Part shown: piece by piece, positions 1-8,736 of the stretch
Numbering within the stretch: the first letter of the stretch is position 1
Layout: every line of letters begins with the position of its first letter
Origin: Paenibacillus durus ATCC 35681
GTDB taxonomy: Bacteria > Bacillota > Bacilli > Paenibacillales > Paenibacillaceae
Direction: 5' to 3'
NCBI RefSeq assembly: GCF_000993825.1
Contig: NZ_CP011114.1
Coordinates: 2,852,001-2,916,000, forward strand
Length of the DNA stretch: 64,000 bases
Notes under the pieces: generated by a model
What the model was told of the DNA's origin: nothing
What the model saw: the letters and a program-made list of their open reading frames with translations, nothing else
Database searches by the model: none
Position numbers and translations under genes: made by a program

Positions 1-926
1 GCCTCCGCCGCCGCTGCGGTCCACGCCTCGCGGACCCGCAGCACCTGGGCGACGCCGCGCCGCGTCGCCCCCGGGAACGTCCATGCCCGCATCAAGCCGT
101 CGGCCATATCGGCCGTCACCCCCAGGGCATGGAGCAGTAGCGCCCACCGCAGGCGGGCGCTCTCCAGTTCCCCGATGCCGGTAAGACCTGCGGCCGCGGC
201 CGCCAGGTCTTCTCCGGTCCAGGGGAACGGGGCCTTGCCGCGCGCGAGCAGCCCGCTGCGCGCCAGCATCGCAAGGCCCGTCAGGGGCCGGGGGCCTTCC
301 ACGATGCGCGTCAGCTCCGCATAGACGCGCTCCACGGCGATATGCGCCAGGCCGTCCCGGCGGCGCAGCAAGCCGCGCCACGTGTTCTTCGCGATGCGAA
401 AGGCCAGAGTGGACGCGAAGCGCACGCAGCGGAGCATGCGAAGCGCGTCCTCGTCAAAGCGGTCCTCCGCCTTGCCGACGCAGCGGATCAGCTGGCGGCG
501 CAGGTCCTCCGCACCGCCGAACGGATCGATCAATCTTCCGTCAAGACCAAGACAGATCGCATTGATCGTAAAGTCCCGGCGGCGAAGATCCTCCTTGACA
601 TCCATGACAAAAGTAACCGTCTCCGGCCGCCGGTGATCAGCATAGCCGCTCTCGGTCCGGTAGGTTGTCACTTCAAACGGGAAATCGTCCTCCAGCACCG
701 TAACCGTTCCATGCTGCAAGCCTGTAGGCACGCATCTTGGAAAGAGCGACATGACACTCTCTGGCCTCGCGGAGGTGGTGATATCCATATCGTGAACGGG
801 CCGTCCGAGCAGCTCGTCCCGAATACAGCCGCCTACCCAATAGGCTTCATGCCCGGCATCGTTCAGACGAATAATGATTCGTCCGGCGGCTTCGGCCATC
901 ACGGGATCGGCCATTTTCCAATTCAT
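1..926 (-). CDS. cca: CCA tRNA nucleotidyltransferase, 3' end outside window
   Basis: Adds or repairs the 3' CCA of tRNAs in the cytoplasm. The visible 308 residues are the N-terminal part of a class II enzyme: the nucleotide-binding Gly-Gly at residues 32-33, Arg36-Asp37, the metal-binding Asp46-x-Asp48 and, near residue 117, the RRDFTINA motif. The frame stays open to the window edge, so the C-terminus is missing. The start at 926 has a GGAG about 10 nt upstream and follows the bshA stop by 18 nt; an in-frame ATG at 914 is a weaker alternative. It is the last visible gene of the dapB-mgsA-bshB1-bshA-cca operon, an order known from Bacillus. Confidence 0.93.
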   Translation of the reverse strand, partial: MNWKMADPVMAEAAGRIIIRLNDAGHEAYWVGGCIRDELLGRPVHDMDITTSARPESVMSLFPRCVPTGLQHGTVTVLEDDFPFEVTTYRTESGYADHRRPETVTFVMDVKEDLRRRDFTINAICLGLDGRLIDPFGGAEDLRRQLIRCVGKAEDRFDEDALRMLRCVRFASTLAFRIAKNTWRGLLRRRDGLAHIAVERVYAELTRIVEGPRPLTGLAMLARSGLLARGKAPFPWTGEDLAAAAAGLTGIGELESARLRWALLLHALGVTADMADGLMRAWTFPGATRRGVAQVLRVREAWTAAAAE

Positions 927-944
927 AATGACTCGGCTCCATTC

Positions 945-2096
945 TTATCGGACCGCGTTCGTAACCTTGCGGTCCAGCACGCGGTAATAGATACTTTCGT
1001 ATTGATCGGTAATGGCATCCTTACAGAAATCCTCTCTTGCACGCCCCAGGCAGGCCTTGCGGAACCTGCGCGCAAGTTCCTCGTCCGTCAATAGCTGGAC
1101 AGCGTATTCCGCCATGGCTGCCGTATCGCCGATCGGGGCCAGAAATCCGGTCTCGCCATGCAGCACCAGTTCGGGTATTCCCCCCGCCTGCGAGCCGATC
1201 GTCGGCACGCCGCAGGCCATCGCTTCCAGGGCTACAAGCCCGAAGCTCTCTTTCTCCGAAGGAAGCAGCAGCACATCCGCAAGCGAAATCACCTGGGCGA
1301 TTTCATCCTGCTTGCCGAGAAACCGCACCTTGTCCTCTATACCCATTTCAGCGACCTTGGCTTGGATCTTTGGAAGCTCCGGCCCCTCTCCGACAAGCAG
1401 AAGACGGGCAGGAATTTCCTTGGCGACTCTATCAAAAATATCCACCACATCCCCAACTCGCTTGACCGGCCTGAAATTGGAAATATGCATTAAAATTTTT
1501 TCATTTGGAGACGCATAATCTCCTCTCAGGTCGGAAACGTCTCTCGGGTAATAGACCCGCATGTCCACAAAATTGTAGGTCAGATCGATCTCGTTCGTAA
1601 TATCAAGCGCTCGGCGAGTCTCATTGATAAGGTCCTGGGACACCGCCGTTACCGCGTCGCTTTCATTGATGCCAAGCCGGATTAGATCCTTCAGCGATTC
1701 GTCCTGGCCCAGCACCGTTATATCCGTCCCGTGAAGCGTCGTTACCACTTTGACCTGCCCGCCCACCATTTGCTTGGCCAAAAAGGCGCAGACGGCATGC
1801 GGAACCGCATAATGGACATGAAGCAGATCCAGCTTCTGCATCTTGGCTACCTGGGCCATTTTTGTCGCCAGGGCCAGATCATAGGGCGGATACCGGAACA
1901 CGTAGTAGTCGTTAACTTCGACCTCGTGATAGAATATATTTTTCTGAAACGTCCCCAGACGGAACGGAATGCTGTGAGTAATAAAATGAACCTCATGGCC
2001 CTTTTCAGCCAGCAGCTTCCCAAGTTCCGTGGCTACCACACCGGAACCGCCGAGAGACGGATAACAGGTAATGCCTATTTTCAACAACCGGTCCAT
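945..2096 (-). CDS. bshA: N-acetyl-alpha-D-glucosaminyl L-malate synthase
   Basis: First step of bacillithiol synthesis: transfers GlcNAc from UDP-GlcNAc to L-malate. The 383-aa protein is a GT4-family glycosyltransferase. Its N-terminal glycine-rich loop (YPSLGGSGVVATELG) and the C-terminal E-x7-E motif in SEKESFGLVALEAM are both present, and the length matches known BshA. I chose the ATG at 2096 because AAAGGAG lies 8 nt upstream and the protein then starts as BshA proteins do; the frame is open further upstream, but that extension shows no homology. bshB1, the second-step enzyme, lies directly upstream, which supports the assignment. Confidence 0.95.
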   Translation of the reverse strand: MDRLLKIGITCYPSLGGSGVVATELGKLLAEKGHEVHFITHSIPFRLGTFQKNIFYHEVEVNDYYVFRYPPYDLALATKMAQVAKMQKLDLLHVHYAVPHAVCAFLAKQMVGGQVKVVTTLHGTDITVLGQDESLKDLIRLGINESDAVTAVSQDLINETRRALDITNEIDLTYNFVDMRVYYPRDVSDLRGDYASPNEKILMHISNFRPVKRVGDVVDIFDRVAKEIPARLLLVGEGPELPKIQAKVAEMGIEDKVRFLGKQDEIAQVISLADVLLLPSEKESFGLVALEAMACGVPTIGSQAGGIPELVLHGETGFLAPIGDTAAMAEYAVQLLTDEELARRFRKACLGRAREDFCKDAITDQYESIYYRVLDRKVTNAVR

Positions 2097-2172
2097 ACGT
2101 CCGTCTCCTTTATTTATTTGCTGAATGATGCGCGCGCATCCGCTTGTAGCGGACGCCCGCAACAATTCCTTC

Positions 2173-2868
2173 TTATCCCTTGAACAAATCAATGGCATAC
2201 GGAACTTTCGAAGCAAAGCCCTCGGCATAAGCAAATCCCCTGCGCTGCCCGACCAGCATATCTCTGGAACGGACCCGCTCGATATAGCCGTCATTCAGCG
2301 GTGTCGTTACAATATCTTCGCCCGGCATCTTCTGAAATTGGGAAATATAGCAGGACAAGGCGGATTCCTTAACTCCGTAATGATCCGTCACGTCAATAAC
2401 AAGATCTGTACGCCCCAAATCGTTGATGAAGTAAAAATAAAGCTGCGGCGCCTTCACCGCCGGAAGCGACGGCATATACCGGCGAAGCTTTGCATTAAAA
2501 ACCGCCTCCTCCACGAGCCTGCTACAGGCTACATGGTCGGGATGGCGGTCTTCCCAGTAGGGAGCGAACACGATATCCGGCGAGCAGCGGCGAATCTCCG
2601 CCGTTACCGCCGCAATTTGATCCTCCGTCAATCGCAGTCCCCGGTCGGGCAGCCCCAAATTGGAGCGCGCCGAAGCGCCGAGCACGCCTGCGGCCCGGGC
2701 GGCTTCCTGTTTGCGGCTCTCCGCCGTGCCGTTGGAGGACATTTCCGCTGCAGTTAGATCGCAGAGCCCCACCTTGAGACCGGCTGCCGTATGCTTGGCA
2801 ATCGTTCCGGCCATGCCGATCTCCGCATCGTCGGCATGGGCTCCAAATATAAGAATATCGAGCTTCAT
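2173..2868 (-). CDS. bshB1: Bacillithiol biosynthesis deacetylase BshB1
   Basis: Removes the acetyl group from GlcNAc-malate to give GlcN-malate, the second step of bacillithiol synthesis. The 231-aa protein belongs to the zinc-dependent LmbE/PIG-L family. The N-terminal [10 protein letters not shown] (residues 9-18) supplies His11 and Asp14 as zinc ligands, and the HPDH motif near residue 110 supplies the rest of the site. The start ATG overlaps the mgsA stop (ATGA), indicating translational coupling. bshC, the third-step gene, is not in this window. Confidence 0.95.
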   Translation of the reverse strand: MKLDILIFGAHADDAEIGMAGTIAKHTAAGLKVGLCDLTAAEMSSNGTAESRKQEAARAAGVLGASARSNLGLPDRGLRLTEDQIAAVTAEIRRCSPDIVFAPYWEDRHPDHVACSRLVEEAVFNAKLRRYMPSLPAVKAPQLYFYFINDLGRTDLVIDVTDHYGVKESALSCYISQFQKMPGEDIVTTPLNDGYIERVRSRDMLVGQRRGFAYAEGFASKVPYAIDLFKG

Positions 2869-3284
2869 TCTTCAATACCCGGCTTGTACTTCTGCACCAG
2901 GTCCCGCCAGGCGAAATCGCCGTGATTAATCGCCTTGACCAAAATTTCCGCAGTCGCGATATTAGTCGCCACCGGAATTCCGTATACGTCACATAACCGC
3001 AGCAGAGCCGATATATCCGGTTCATGCGGCTGCGCCATCAGCGGATCGCGCAGAAAAATAATCAGATCGAGCTCGTCCTGCGCCACAAGAGCGCCAATCT
3101 GCTGGTCGCCCCCGAGAGGCCCCGACATGAAGCGGTGAATGTTTAAGCTTGTTGCTTCCATAATGCGCAGACCGGTCGTACCGGTCGAGTACATTTCATG
3201 CCCCTCAAACACATGCTCATAAGCGGTTACAAAATTAACCATTTCATCTTTCTTGCGGTCATGCGCAATAAATGCAATCTTCAT
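2865..3284 (-). CDS. mgsA: Methylglyoxal synthase
   Basis: Converts dihydroxyacetone phosphate to methylglyoxal and phosphate, a bypass of lower glycolysis. The 139-aa protein has the full family length. It contains the phosphate-binding STGTTG, the [10 protein letters not shown] loop and the FLRDPL segment that includes the catalytic aspartate region. It lies 15 nt after dapB and overlaps bshB1 by 4 nt. Bacillithiol helps detoxify methylglyoxal, so placing mgsA with bshB1 and bshA makes functional sense. Confidence 0.96.
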   Translation of the reverse strand: MKIAFIAHDRKKDEMVNFVTAYEHVFEGHEMYSTGTTGLRIMEATSLNIHRFMSGPLGGDQQIGALVAQDELDLIIFLRDPLMAQPHEPDISALLRLCDVYGIPVATNIATAEILVKAINHGDFAWRDLVQKYKPGIEE

Positions 3285-3299
3285 CGGTTTCTCCCCCGT

Positions 3300-4103
3300 T
3301 TATTCGATAAAGTGATCAAACCCGTATATCATTCCGGTATATCCCATGACTTTTTGGATCCCCAGCTTAACTCCAGGCATGTACCCCGAACGCTCATAGG
3401 AATCGTGGCGGATCTTCAGCGTCTGTCCGAAGCTGCCGAAGACAACCTCCTGCTGCGCAAATACACCCGGGAGCCGCACGCTGTGAATCCGAAACCCGTT
3501 ATAGTAGCCGCCACGAGCGCCTTCGATCGTTTCCTCCTCCTGCGGATTGCCCTGACGCAGCTCTTCGCGCGCCTCGGCAATCAGCTCAGCCGTCTTGATG
3601 GCTGTGCCAGAGGGCGCATCCAGCTTCTGGTCTCCATGATACTCAATAATCTCAAGATTGGGAAAGTATTTTGCCGCCTGCGCCGCAAACTTCATCATCA
3701 GGATCGCTCCAATCGAAAAATTCGGGGCGATCAATCCGCCTATTCCCTGTTCCCGGCACTGCTTGTCCAATTCTTCAATCTGCTCCGGGGTAAAGCCGGT
3801 CGTGCCGATAACCGGCCTTACACCATACTTGATGGCCGCAGCCGTATTGGAATAAGCGGACTGCGGAATCGTGAAATCGACCAGCACATCCGCGCCGCCG
3901 GCAGACAGCGCGGCTTCAAGATCTGTTGTTACCGTCACTCCCGCTTCCGGAAGGCCCACCAACAGGCCTGCATCAATATCATGCAGCGAATGGTCCACTG
4001 CGGCGGCAAGCGTCAGCTCTTCATCCTGCAGAACCAGCTTAACGACTTCCCGGCCCATCCGGCCGCCGGCTCCTGAAACTACGACTCTGATTTTATTTTT
4101 CAT
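3300..4103 (-). CDS. dapB: 4-hydroxy-tetrahydrodipicolinate reductase
   Basis: NAD(P)H-dependent reductase of the lysine/diaminopimelate pathway. Its intermediates also feed cell-wall meso-DAP and, in sporulation, dipicolinate. The 267-aa product equals the usual length. It has an N-terminal GAGGRMG Rossmann motif (residues 11-17) and the catalytic KLDAPSGTA segment. I chose the ATG at 4103, which has a G-rich run upstream, rather than the ATG at 4127, which adds eight unconserved residues and has no ribosome site. The gene begins the mgsA-bsh-cca series and follows the TPR gene by 35 nt. Confidence 0.95.
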   Translation of the reverse strand: MKNKIRVVVSGAGGRMGREVVKLVLQDEELTLAAAVDHSLHDIDAGLLVGLPEAGVTVTTDLEAALSAGGADVLVDFTIPQSAYSNTAAAIKYGVRPVIGTTGFTPEQIEELDKQCREQGIGGLIAPNFSIGAILMMKFAAQAAKYFPNLEIIEYHGDQKLDAPSGTAIKTAELIAEAREELRQGNPQEEETIEGARGGYYNGFRIHSVRLPGVFAQQEVVFGSFGQTLKIRHDSYERSGYMPGVKLGIQKVMGYTGMIYGFDHFIE

Positions 4104-4138
4104 ATTAGATATGGCCCCCGCTTTCATTCATCTGATGA

Positions 4139-4660
4139 TTACTGCACGTACTTCTGCAGTGATTTCTGCAAGTCTTTCATTAATTCCTTCAAGCCTTCAT
4201 CGTCCGGATGCAGCATAATGACTTCTTTCATGGCCGCAATCGCCGCCAAAGGATCATTCACCCGGCTGTAAGCAATGGCCAGCCATACATAAGCATCCCC
4301 GTAAAGCGGGTCAAGCTTCACAGCCTCCTTCAGCAAGGTGATCGGCCGGTAGGGATTGCTCCTGTGGCCGATTGCCTCCTCCAAGAGCCGTTTGGCTTCC
4401 TGCACATGCAGCATGGCTTGCAGGTGCTGCAAATGCAGACGGTAATCCGGCTTCGCGCCGTCAAGCTTCACCGCGGCTCTGGCATGTTCGGCCGCCTTTT
4501 CCAGCTTCCCGCTGCGTGCGTAAGTGATTGAGCAGCGATACCGGACCTCCGGATCGTTCGGATCGGCCGCAATCGCGGCTTCGAAGCATACGATCGCCTC
4601 CTCAAAATCGCTTCGCAGAATACAGCGGTACGCCTCTTTGACATAATCGCCGGGATTCAT
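4139..4660 (-). CDS. Tetratricopeptide repeat protein
   Basis: A soluble 173-aa protein made of TPR helical hairpins. One repeat lies near residues 18-50 (FEEAIVCFEAAIAADPNDPE), another at about 50-84, and one near the C-terminus (YGDAYVWLAIAYSRVNDPLAAI). TPR units bind proteins; the partner cannot be told from sequence. No signal peptide or membrane segment is seen. The ATG at 4660 follows a GGGGGGTGG stretch. It sits between the MazG-like gene and dapB, probably in one transcription unit. Confidence 0.8.
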   Translation of the reverse strand: MNPGDYVKEAYRCILRSDFEEAIVCFEAAIAADPNDPEVRYRCSITYARSGKLEKAAEHARAAVKLDGAKPDYRLHLQHLQAMLHVQEAKRLLEEAIGHRSNPYRPITLLKEAVKLDPLYGDAYVWLAIAYSRVNDPLAAIAAMKEVIMLHPDDEGLKELMKDLQKSLQKYVQ

Positions 4661-4703
4661 GCCTACCACCCCCCGTCATATGCTTCATCATATGCGTATG
4701 GGC

Positions 4704-5033
4704 CTAATCGGTGTTTTTTTTCGTCCAGCGGTCCGCGTCCCGGGTATTAAATTTATGCATGACTTTGTTCATGGCTTCCGTTAAATCGATGCCAAGGGAA
4801 TTGGCAAAGCAAACGGTGATAAACAGAATATCACCCAGTTCCAGTTCGATGGAATTTTCCGGCTCGTCCGCCTTTTTCGGCTTCTCCCCGAAGGAATGAT
4901 TGACTTCCCGCGCCAGCTCTCCCACTTCCTCGGACATGCGCGCAAGCATAGAGAGCGGACTGAAATAACCCTCTTTGAACTGCCCGATATATGCGTCCAC
5001 TTCCCGCTGTATTTCGGCGAGACTTTTCTCCAT
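4704..5033 (-). CDS. ypjD: MazG-like nucleotide pyrophosphohydrolase
   Basis: A 109-aa protein of the all-alpha NTP pyrophosphohydrolase fold, which hydrolyses nucleoside triphosphates to monophosphate and pyrophosphate. The metal-binding residues are visible as the EEVGELAREV helix followed by ELGDILF, the E-x2-E...E-x2-D pattern. Length and position next to dapB match B. subtilis ypjD. AAAGGAG lies upstream of the start. The substrate is unknown. It is the first gene of the minus-strand run that includes dapB. Confidence 0.88.
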   Translation of the reverse strand: MEKSLAEIQREVDAYIGQFKEGYFSPLSMLARMSEEVGELAREVNHSFGEKPKKADEPENSIELELGDILFITVCFANSLGIDLTEAMNKVMHKFNTRDADRWTKKNTD

Positions 5034-5086
5034 TTCCTGAAGGCGCTCCTTTCGATCTGCCGCATATTGCCTTTTCGTTTGCCCCT

Positions 5087-5115
5087 ATGTTATCGTAAAG
5101 ACGTTTTGAAGACAA
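5087..5115 (-). promoter_or_regulatory. Possible sigma-A promoter for ypjD-dapB operon
   Basis: TTGTCT and TAACAT separated by 17 nt, reading toward ypjD 54 nt away. Each hexamer matches the consensus at four positions, so it is a modest candidate. Confidence 0.4.
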
Positions 5116-5207
5116 ATCTTTTTTGATGATCTCACACTCTGATAATAGGTATACTTTCCCGCAAAGGAAGAAAAACTGCCGTAATAAACGGCATTACGGA
5201 GGAATCC

Positions 5208-6077
5208 ATGAACACTTTGAAACTGACTTCAATCATCAAGACGGTGGCTCCGATCATGCTGGGAACCGCCGTTTACGCCTTCGGACTGCTTTATTTCATT
5301 ATTCCCAATCATCTTATGGAAGGAGGAGTCACCGGGATTACCATTTTGCTGAATTACGGCTTCGATATTCCGGTGTTCCTTACGACCCTGCTGCTTAACC
5401 TTCCGCTGTTTCTCCTCGGCTGGAAAGAACTTGGCGCAAAGCAAATCGCCTACACCGGCGTCGGCATCGGCTCGCTGTCCTTCTTTCTGTGGCTCTTTGA
5501 GCGGATGATTGCGCTTGGATGGTTCGATCCCTTTCAGACAGAGCATGACTTTATTCTGGCCTCTCTATACGCGGGAGTAACCCTTGGACTTGGACTTGGA
5601 ATCGTCTTCCGTTTCGGCGGTACGACCGGCGGCGTTGACATTGTGGCCCGCATATGCGGCCGCCGTTTCGGCTGGAGCATGGGACAGGTCATACTGGTCA
5701 CTGATGTTGTTATAATCGGATTATCCCTTATTTACATCCCGAGAGAGAAAATTTTGTACACGCTGGTCGCTGTATTTATCGCTTCCCGCGTAATCGATTT
5801 TATCCAGGAAGGCGCGTACGCCGCCAAAGCCTTTACGATTATTAGCGACTTCGGACAGGAAATCGCTGACCTGATTACGAATGAAATGGATCGGGGCGTT
5901 ACCCTCATTCCTTCAATCGGCGCTTATTCCAAGCAGGCGAAGCATATGGTATATTGCATTGTTTCCCGCCAGGAAATCCGGCAATTAAGCCGGCTGGTCA
6001 AGTCCGTCGATCCGCGGGCATTTGTCATTATAAGCGATGTTCACGACGTTCAGGGAGAGGGCTTCCGGGAGATCTGA
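5208..6077 (+). CDS. ypjC: YitT family membrane protein
   Basis: A 289-aa protein with five or six hydrophobic helices in the first about 200 residues (YitT/DUF161 domain), followed by a soluble C-terminal DUF2179 domain at about 205-285. The family is widespread in Firmicutes; its transport or signalling role is not established. ACGGAGG lies 6 nt before the ATG. It is divergent from ypjD and converges on ypjB, which matches the B. subtilis ypjA-ypjB-ypjC-ypjD neighbourhood except for orientation. Confidence 0.88.
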   Translation: MNTLKLTSIIKTVAPIMLGTAVYAFGLLYFIIPNHLMEGGVTGITILLNYGFDIPVFLTTLLLNLPLFLLGWKELGAKQIAYTGVGIGSLSFFLWLFERMIALGWFDPFQTEHDFILASLYAGVTLGLGLGIVFRFGGTTGGVDIVARICGRRFGWSMGQVILVTDVVIIGLSLIYIPREKILYTLVAVFIASRVIDFIQEGAYAAKAFTIISDFGQEIADLITNEMDRGVTLIPSIGAYSKQAKHMVYCIVSRQEIRQLSRLVKSVDPRAFVIISDVHDVQGEGFREI

Positions 6078-6110
6078 ACCATGCAGCGGCATCCGTTATA
6101 ACAAGCGCAA

Positions 6111-6139
6111 AGAGCGGCCAAATGGCCGCTCTTATATAT
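6111..6139. terminator. Hairpin terminator between ypjC and ypjB
   Basis: Perfect 9-bp stem AGAGCGGCC/GGCCGCTCT with a 4-nt loop, followed by an AT-rich tail. It lies between converging genes, so it may act for both. Confidence 0.6.
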
Positions 6140-6164
6140 TATGCATTCTTTTAGAAATCCATTT

Positions 6165-7055
6165 TCAGAACAGCTGCCACCGGCTCTTCTCGCCTCTATA
6201 TTTCCTATAGGCGGTATAGAAAAGCGCAGCCAGGATAAATCCGGCACCGAGCCATCCTGCCAAGCCGTATTCCCGGGGAGCAAGCGGAAGAGACAGCGCC
6301 GGTTCATCCTTTTCCTTGCCAAACATGACTCTGGCGGCCTCCCTGCCGTGAGAGACGGCATTCATGAGCTCTTCCCGTTCAGGCGGACGGCTCCCTGACA
6401 CAAGCCCGGCGGCATAGGACAGCCATGCGTCGAACCGGTTCACTTCTTCCGGTTTGCGGGCGATAATGACAGCCGGGCGGATCGTATCATAACGCTCCTG
6501 AATACGGGCAACCGCCGTTCTCCAGCCTGTCATATCACTCTTCGCCGCGCTTTGTTCCATATCGTTCAGATCCTCGCGGATCAGCTTGTAATATTGAAGC
6601 CACATCGGCTGACGGGGATGAGCCAAACTGTTGGCGGCAAGACGGAGCCTAGCGGCGGACGCCTCCCAACGCTCCTGCTGCATGCTTACTTCCGCCACGA
6701 CGGCTTTCATATCAATAATCGCCCCCGAGAGCGCATTGACTCCTTCCACGGATGTAAGCCCATCGAAAGAAGACTGCACGAACAATCTGGAAATCGCATC
6801 CATCGTTACCCTGGCCTTATTGATGTTCCCTTCCGTGACGAAACCGTACAGCGTCTCCGCCTGCTGCTCCAGCTTTAGAGCGTTCGCTTCGGCGGTAACC
6901 GGCGGCTGCGCCCTCTCCGCCGGCGATTGAGCCCGGCTTGAATCCGCCTGACCGATAGCGAACCCGCTGTAACCCGACACGCTTGACGTATCCCATCCAG
7001 CCGTGCAGACCAATGCGACCAGCGTTATGATTATCCAATTCCTCCCGCGCAGCAT
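6165..7055 (-). CDS. ypjB: Sporulation protein YpjB
   Basis: A 296-aa protein with an N-terminal hydrophobic signal or anchor (residues 7-24), a mostly helical extracytoplasmic region and a C-terminal membrane helix (about 264-284, GLAGWLGAGFILAALFYTAY). This topology and its place next to ypjA match the Bacillus sporulation protein YpjB, whose biochemical role is unknown. A GGAGGGAGGG ribosome site precedes the ATG. The last residues (YRKYRGEKSRWQLF) are basic, as expected for a cytoplasmic tail. Confidence 0.82.
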   Translation of the reverse strand: MLRGRNWIIITLVALVCTAGWDTSSVSGYSGFAIGQADSSRAQSPAERAQPPVTAEANALKLEQQAETLYGFVTEGNINKARVTMDAISRLFVQSSFDGLTSVEGVNALSGAIIDMKAVVAEVSMQQERWEASAARLRLAANSLAHPRQPMWLQYYKLIREDLNDMEQSAAKSDMTGWRTAVARIQERYDTIRPAVIIARKPEEVNRFDAWLSYAAGLVSGSRPPEREELMNAVSHGREAARVMFGKEKDEPALSLPLAPREYGLAGWLGAGFILAALFYTAYRKYRGEKSRWQLF

Positions 7056-7110
7056 GGGACATCCCTCCCTCCTGCCTTATGTGTATGGCTTAGGGACAAG
7101 GATTAGAACA

Positions 7111-7755
7111 TCATAACCTCTTTATTGAGGCACGTCTTGGGTATACCCCCTTTGACGCTAGCCAAGCGGCCGCGGTGCTGACGAGGGTCAGCAGAAAGGT
7201 AAAGGTCCCGACCTGCGGAACATCATCCGTAAGGGCGCTGGGAAGCCAAGGATAAACGCCGTAGGAATAATCGACCGTATCGTTAAGAAGAGTCCACAGC
7301 AAAGCCAGCGGAATCATCTTCCGGCAAATAAAAAACCGGGCATACAGCAGCGCCTCCACAGCCATTCCTGTGTGCGAAATCATCAGCATCCAATCCTGCC
7401 AAACGACCGGTCCTCCCTGATAGCCTCCCGCCGCAATTATGGATACCGCCCATATGCCGTACTTAACGGAAGTTACAACTGCGAGCGCCTCGATCAAGGC
7501 TCTGAGCGTAATTCCTGCCGCCGTCTTCGGCGGATAGAGCAGCAAAATAAGCGCCAGCGTGAAGAACAAGCTTGCCGTAGGGCTGTCAGGCACAAAAGGC
7601 AAAAGCCAGCTTGGGTAATGGGCGGCCGTATAGGCCAATTGATTGCCGTACCATATGTATCCGTAAATCGTTCCCGGGATATTGACGGCCAGCAGCAGCC
7701 AGATGATAGCCCGGTGCTTTAGCAATTTGTCCAGCTTCATTCCAACAATCGACAC
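7111..7755 (-). CDS. ypjA: DUF1405 membrane protein
   Basis: A 214-aa integral membrane protein with about six hydrophobic helices. It is the positional and family counterpart of B. subtilis ypjA (DUF1405), function unknown. I chose the GTG at 7755 because GGGGGAG stands 7 nt upstream; the next in-frame ATG at 7740 lacks a ribosome site. It probably forms a unit with ypjB, 55 nt downstream. Confidence 0.8.
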   Translation of the reverse strand: MSIVGMKLDKLLKHRAIIWLLLAVNIPGTIYGYIWYGNQLAYTAAHYPSWLLPFVPDSPTASLFFTLALILLLYPPKTAAGITLRALIEALAVVTSVKYGIWAVSIIAAGGYQGGPVVWQDWMLMISHTGMAVEALLYARFFICRKMIPLALLWTLLNDTVDYSYGVYPWLPSALTDDVPQVGTFTFLLTLVSTAAAWLASKGVYPRRASIKRL

Positions 7756-7778
7756 GTTAGGTCTCCCCCAAAGCATAC

Positions 7779-7809
7779 AAAAACCTGACCGCAGCTATTC
7801 GATCAGGTT
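7779..7809 (-). terminator. Terminator after qcrC
   Basis: AACCTGA/TCAGGTT stem with a 14-nt loop followed by five T on the minus strand, 20 nt after the qcrC stop. The loop is long, so efficiency is uncertain. Confidence 0.5.
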
Positions 7810-7828
7810 ATGCGATAATACCTTTATT

Positions 7829-8704
7829 CTACTGTCCGGATTTTTGTTTCGCAAGCCACTCCGCCAAATGGTTGATATCCTGATCGGTTAACCCTGCGTT
7901 AATAGCTGTATCATACATGGGCGGCATCTTATTATTGGAACCTTCTTTAATAATGGTCAGTATCGCTTCCTTATCAAGAGTATCGCCGACACCGCGAAGA
8001 GACGGTCCGGCCCCGCCCTTCAAATCAGCAGCGTGGCAGGCTACACATCCGGCCTTCTGAAAGGCTGCCATAGCCGGATCATTTTTGTCTACGATGGCAA
8101 TTTCTTTTGCCTGCGTAACGCTGCCTGTCGGAAGCCCCTTTGCCCGGTTCTCGGCCGCTTTTTCCTCACGCTGCACATCTTCAGGTACCTGCCCGGTAGC
8201 CGCCATTTCACGCTTATGCTCCGTCCAGGCGGTGTTCGTCAGGTAGAAAATCGCCGCAAGCGACAGAAACATCAGCGAGGAAGCGATCGGTCTGCGATAG
8301 AATCTGCGTTCTCTGCCTGTATCCAAAAAAGGAGCCAGCAGCAGGGAACCGAAAGCCACGCCCGTTACCCCAAGCGTCCCGAGTACGATATAGTCTCCGG
8401 AAGCATACGGAAGCTTCAGATATTGGTACAAGAACAGGAAGTACCAGTCGGGAACCGGGATGACCGTCGCGGCGGCGTTGGCGGGAAAGCCAAGCGGCGC
8501 AGGCTCCGAGATCGTCAGCACCAGAATGCCTACGAGCACCACGACGCCGACCATCCATTCCTTGAGGAGGAAGTTCGGGATGAACGCCTCCGATTTCCCA
8601 GGATAGGCCGTGTAGTCGGTTGGAGGGATAAAACCGTCTCCCCGCCTGACGCGCGAATCGCCGACATAGACTATTTTTTCCTTGGAGTTGTCTTCATGAG
8701 CCAC
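7829..8704 (-). CDS. qcrC: Menaquinol:cytochrome c reductase, cytochrome b/c subunit
   Basis: Subunit of the bc complex that passes electrons from menaquinol to cytochrome c at the cytoplasmic membrane. The 291-aa protein fuses a subunit-IV-like part with three membrane helices (about 49-160, containing the quinol-site PDWYFLF) to a C-terminal class I cytochrome c domain. The haem-binding CVACH is at residues 220-224 and the axial-ligand methionine is in MPPMY near 260. This fusion is typical of Bacillus-type QcrC. It lies 32 nt after qcrB and ends the operon. Confidence 0.96.
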   Translation of the reverse strand: MAHEDNSKEKIVYVGDSRVRRGDGFIPPTDYTAYPGKSEAFIPNFLLKEWMVGVVVLVGILVLTISEPAPLGFPANAAATVIPVPDWYFLFLYQYLKLPYASGDYIVLGTLGVTGVAFGSLLLAPFLDTGRERRFYRRPIASSLMFLSLAAIFYLTNTAWTEHKREMAATGQVPEDVQREEKAAENRAKGLPTGSVTQAKEIAIVDKNDPAMAAFQKAGCVACHAADLKGGAGPSLRGVGDTLDKEAILTIIKEGSNNKMPPMYDTAINAGLTDQDINHLAEWLAKQKSGQ

Positions 8705-8736
8705 CTAAATGCCCTCCTCTCTTCGGATGCTGCCCT

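Noticed and set aside
4704-5033. MazG-like gene as part of a toxin-antitoxin system
   Set aside because: Sequence fits the housekeeping pyrophosphohydrolase YpjD, and no toxin gene is adjacent; mazE/mazF are unrelated.
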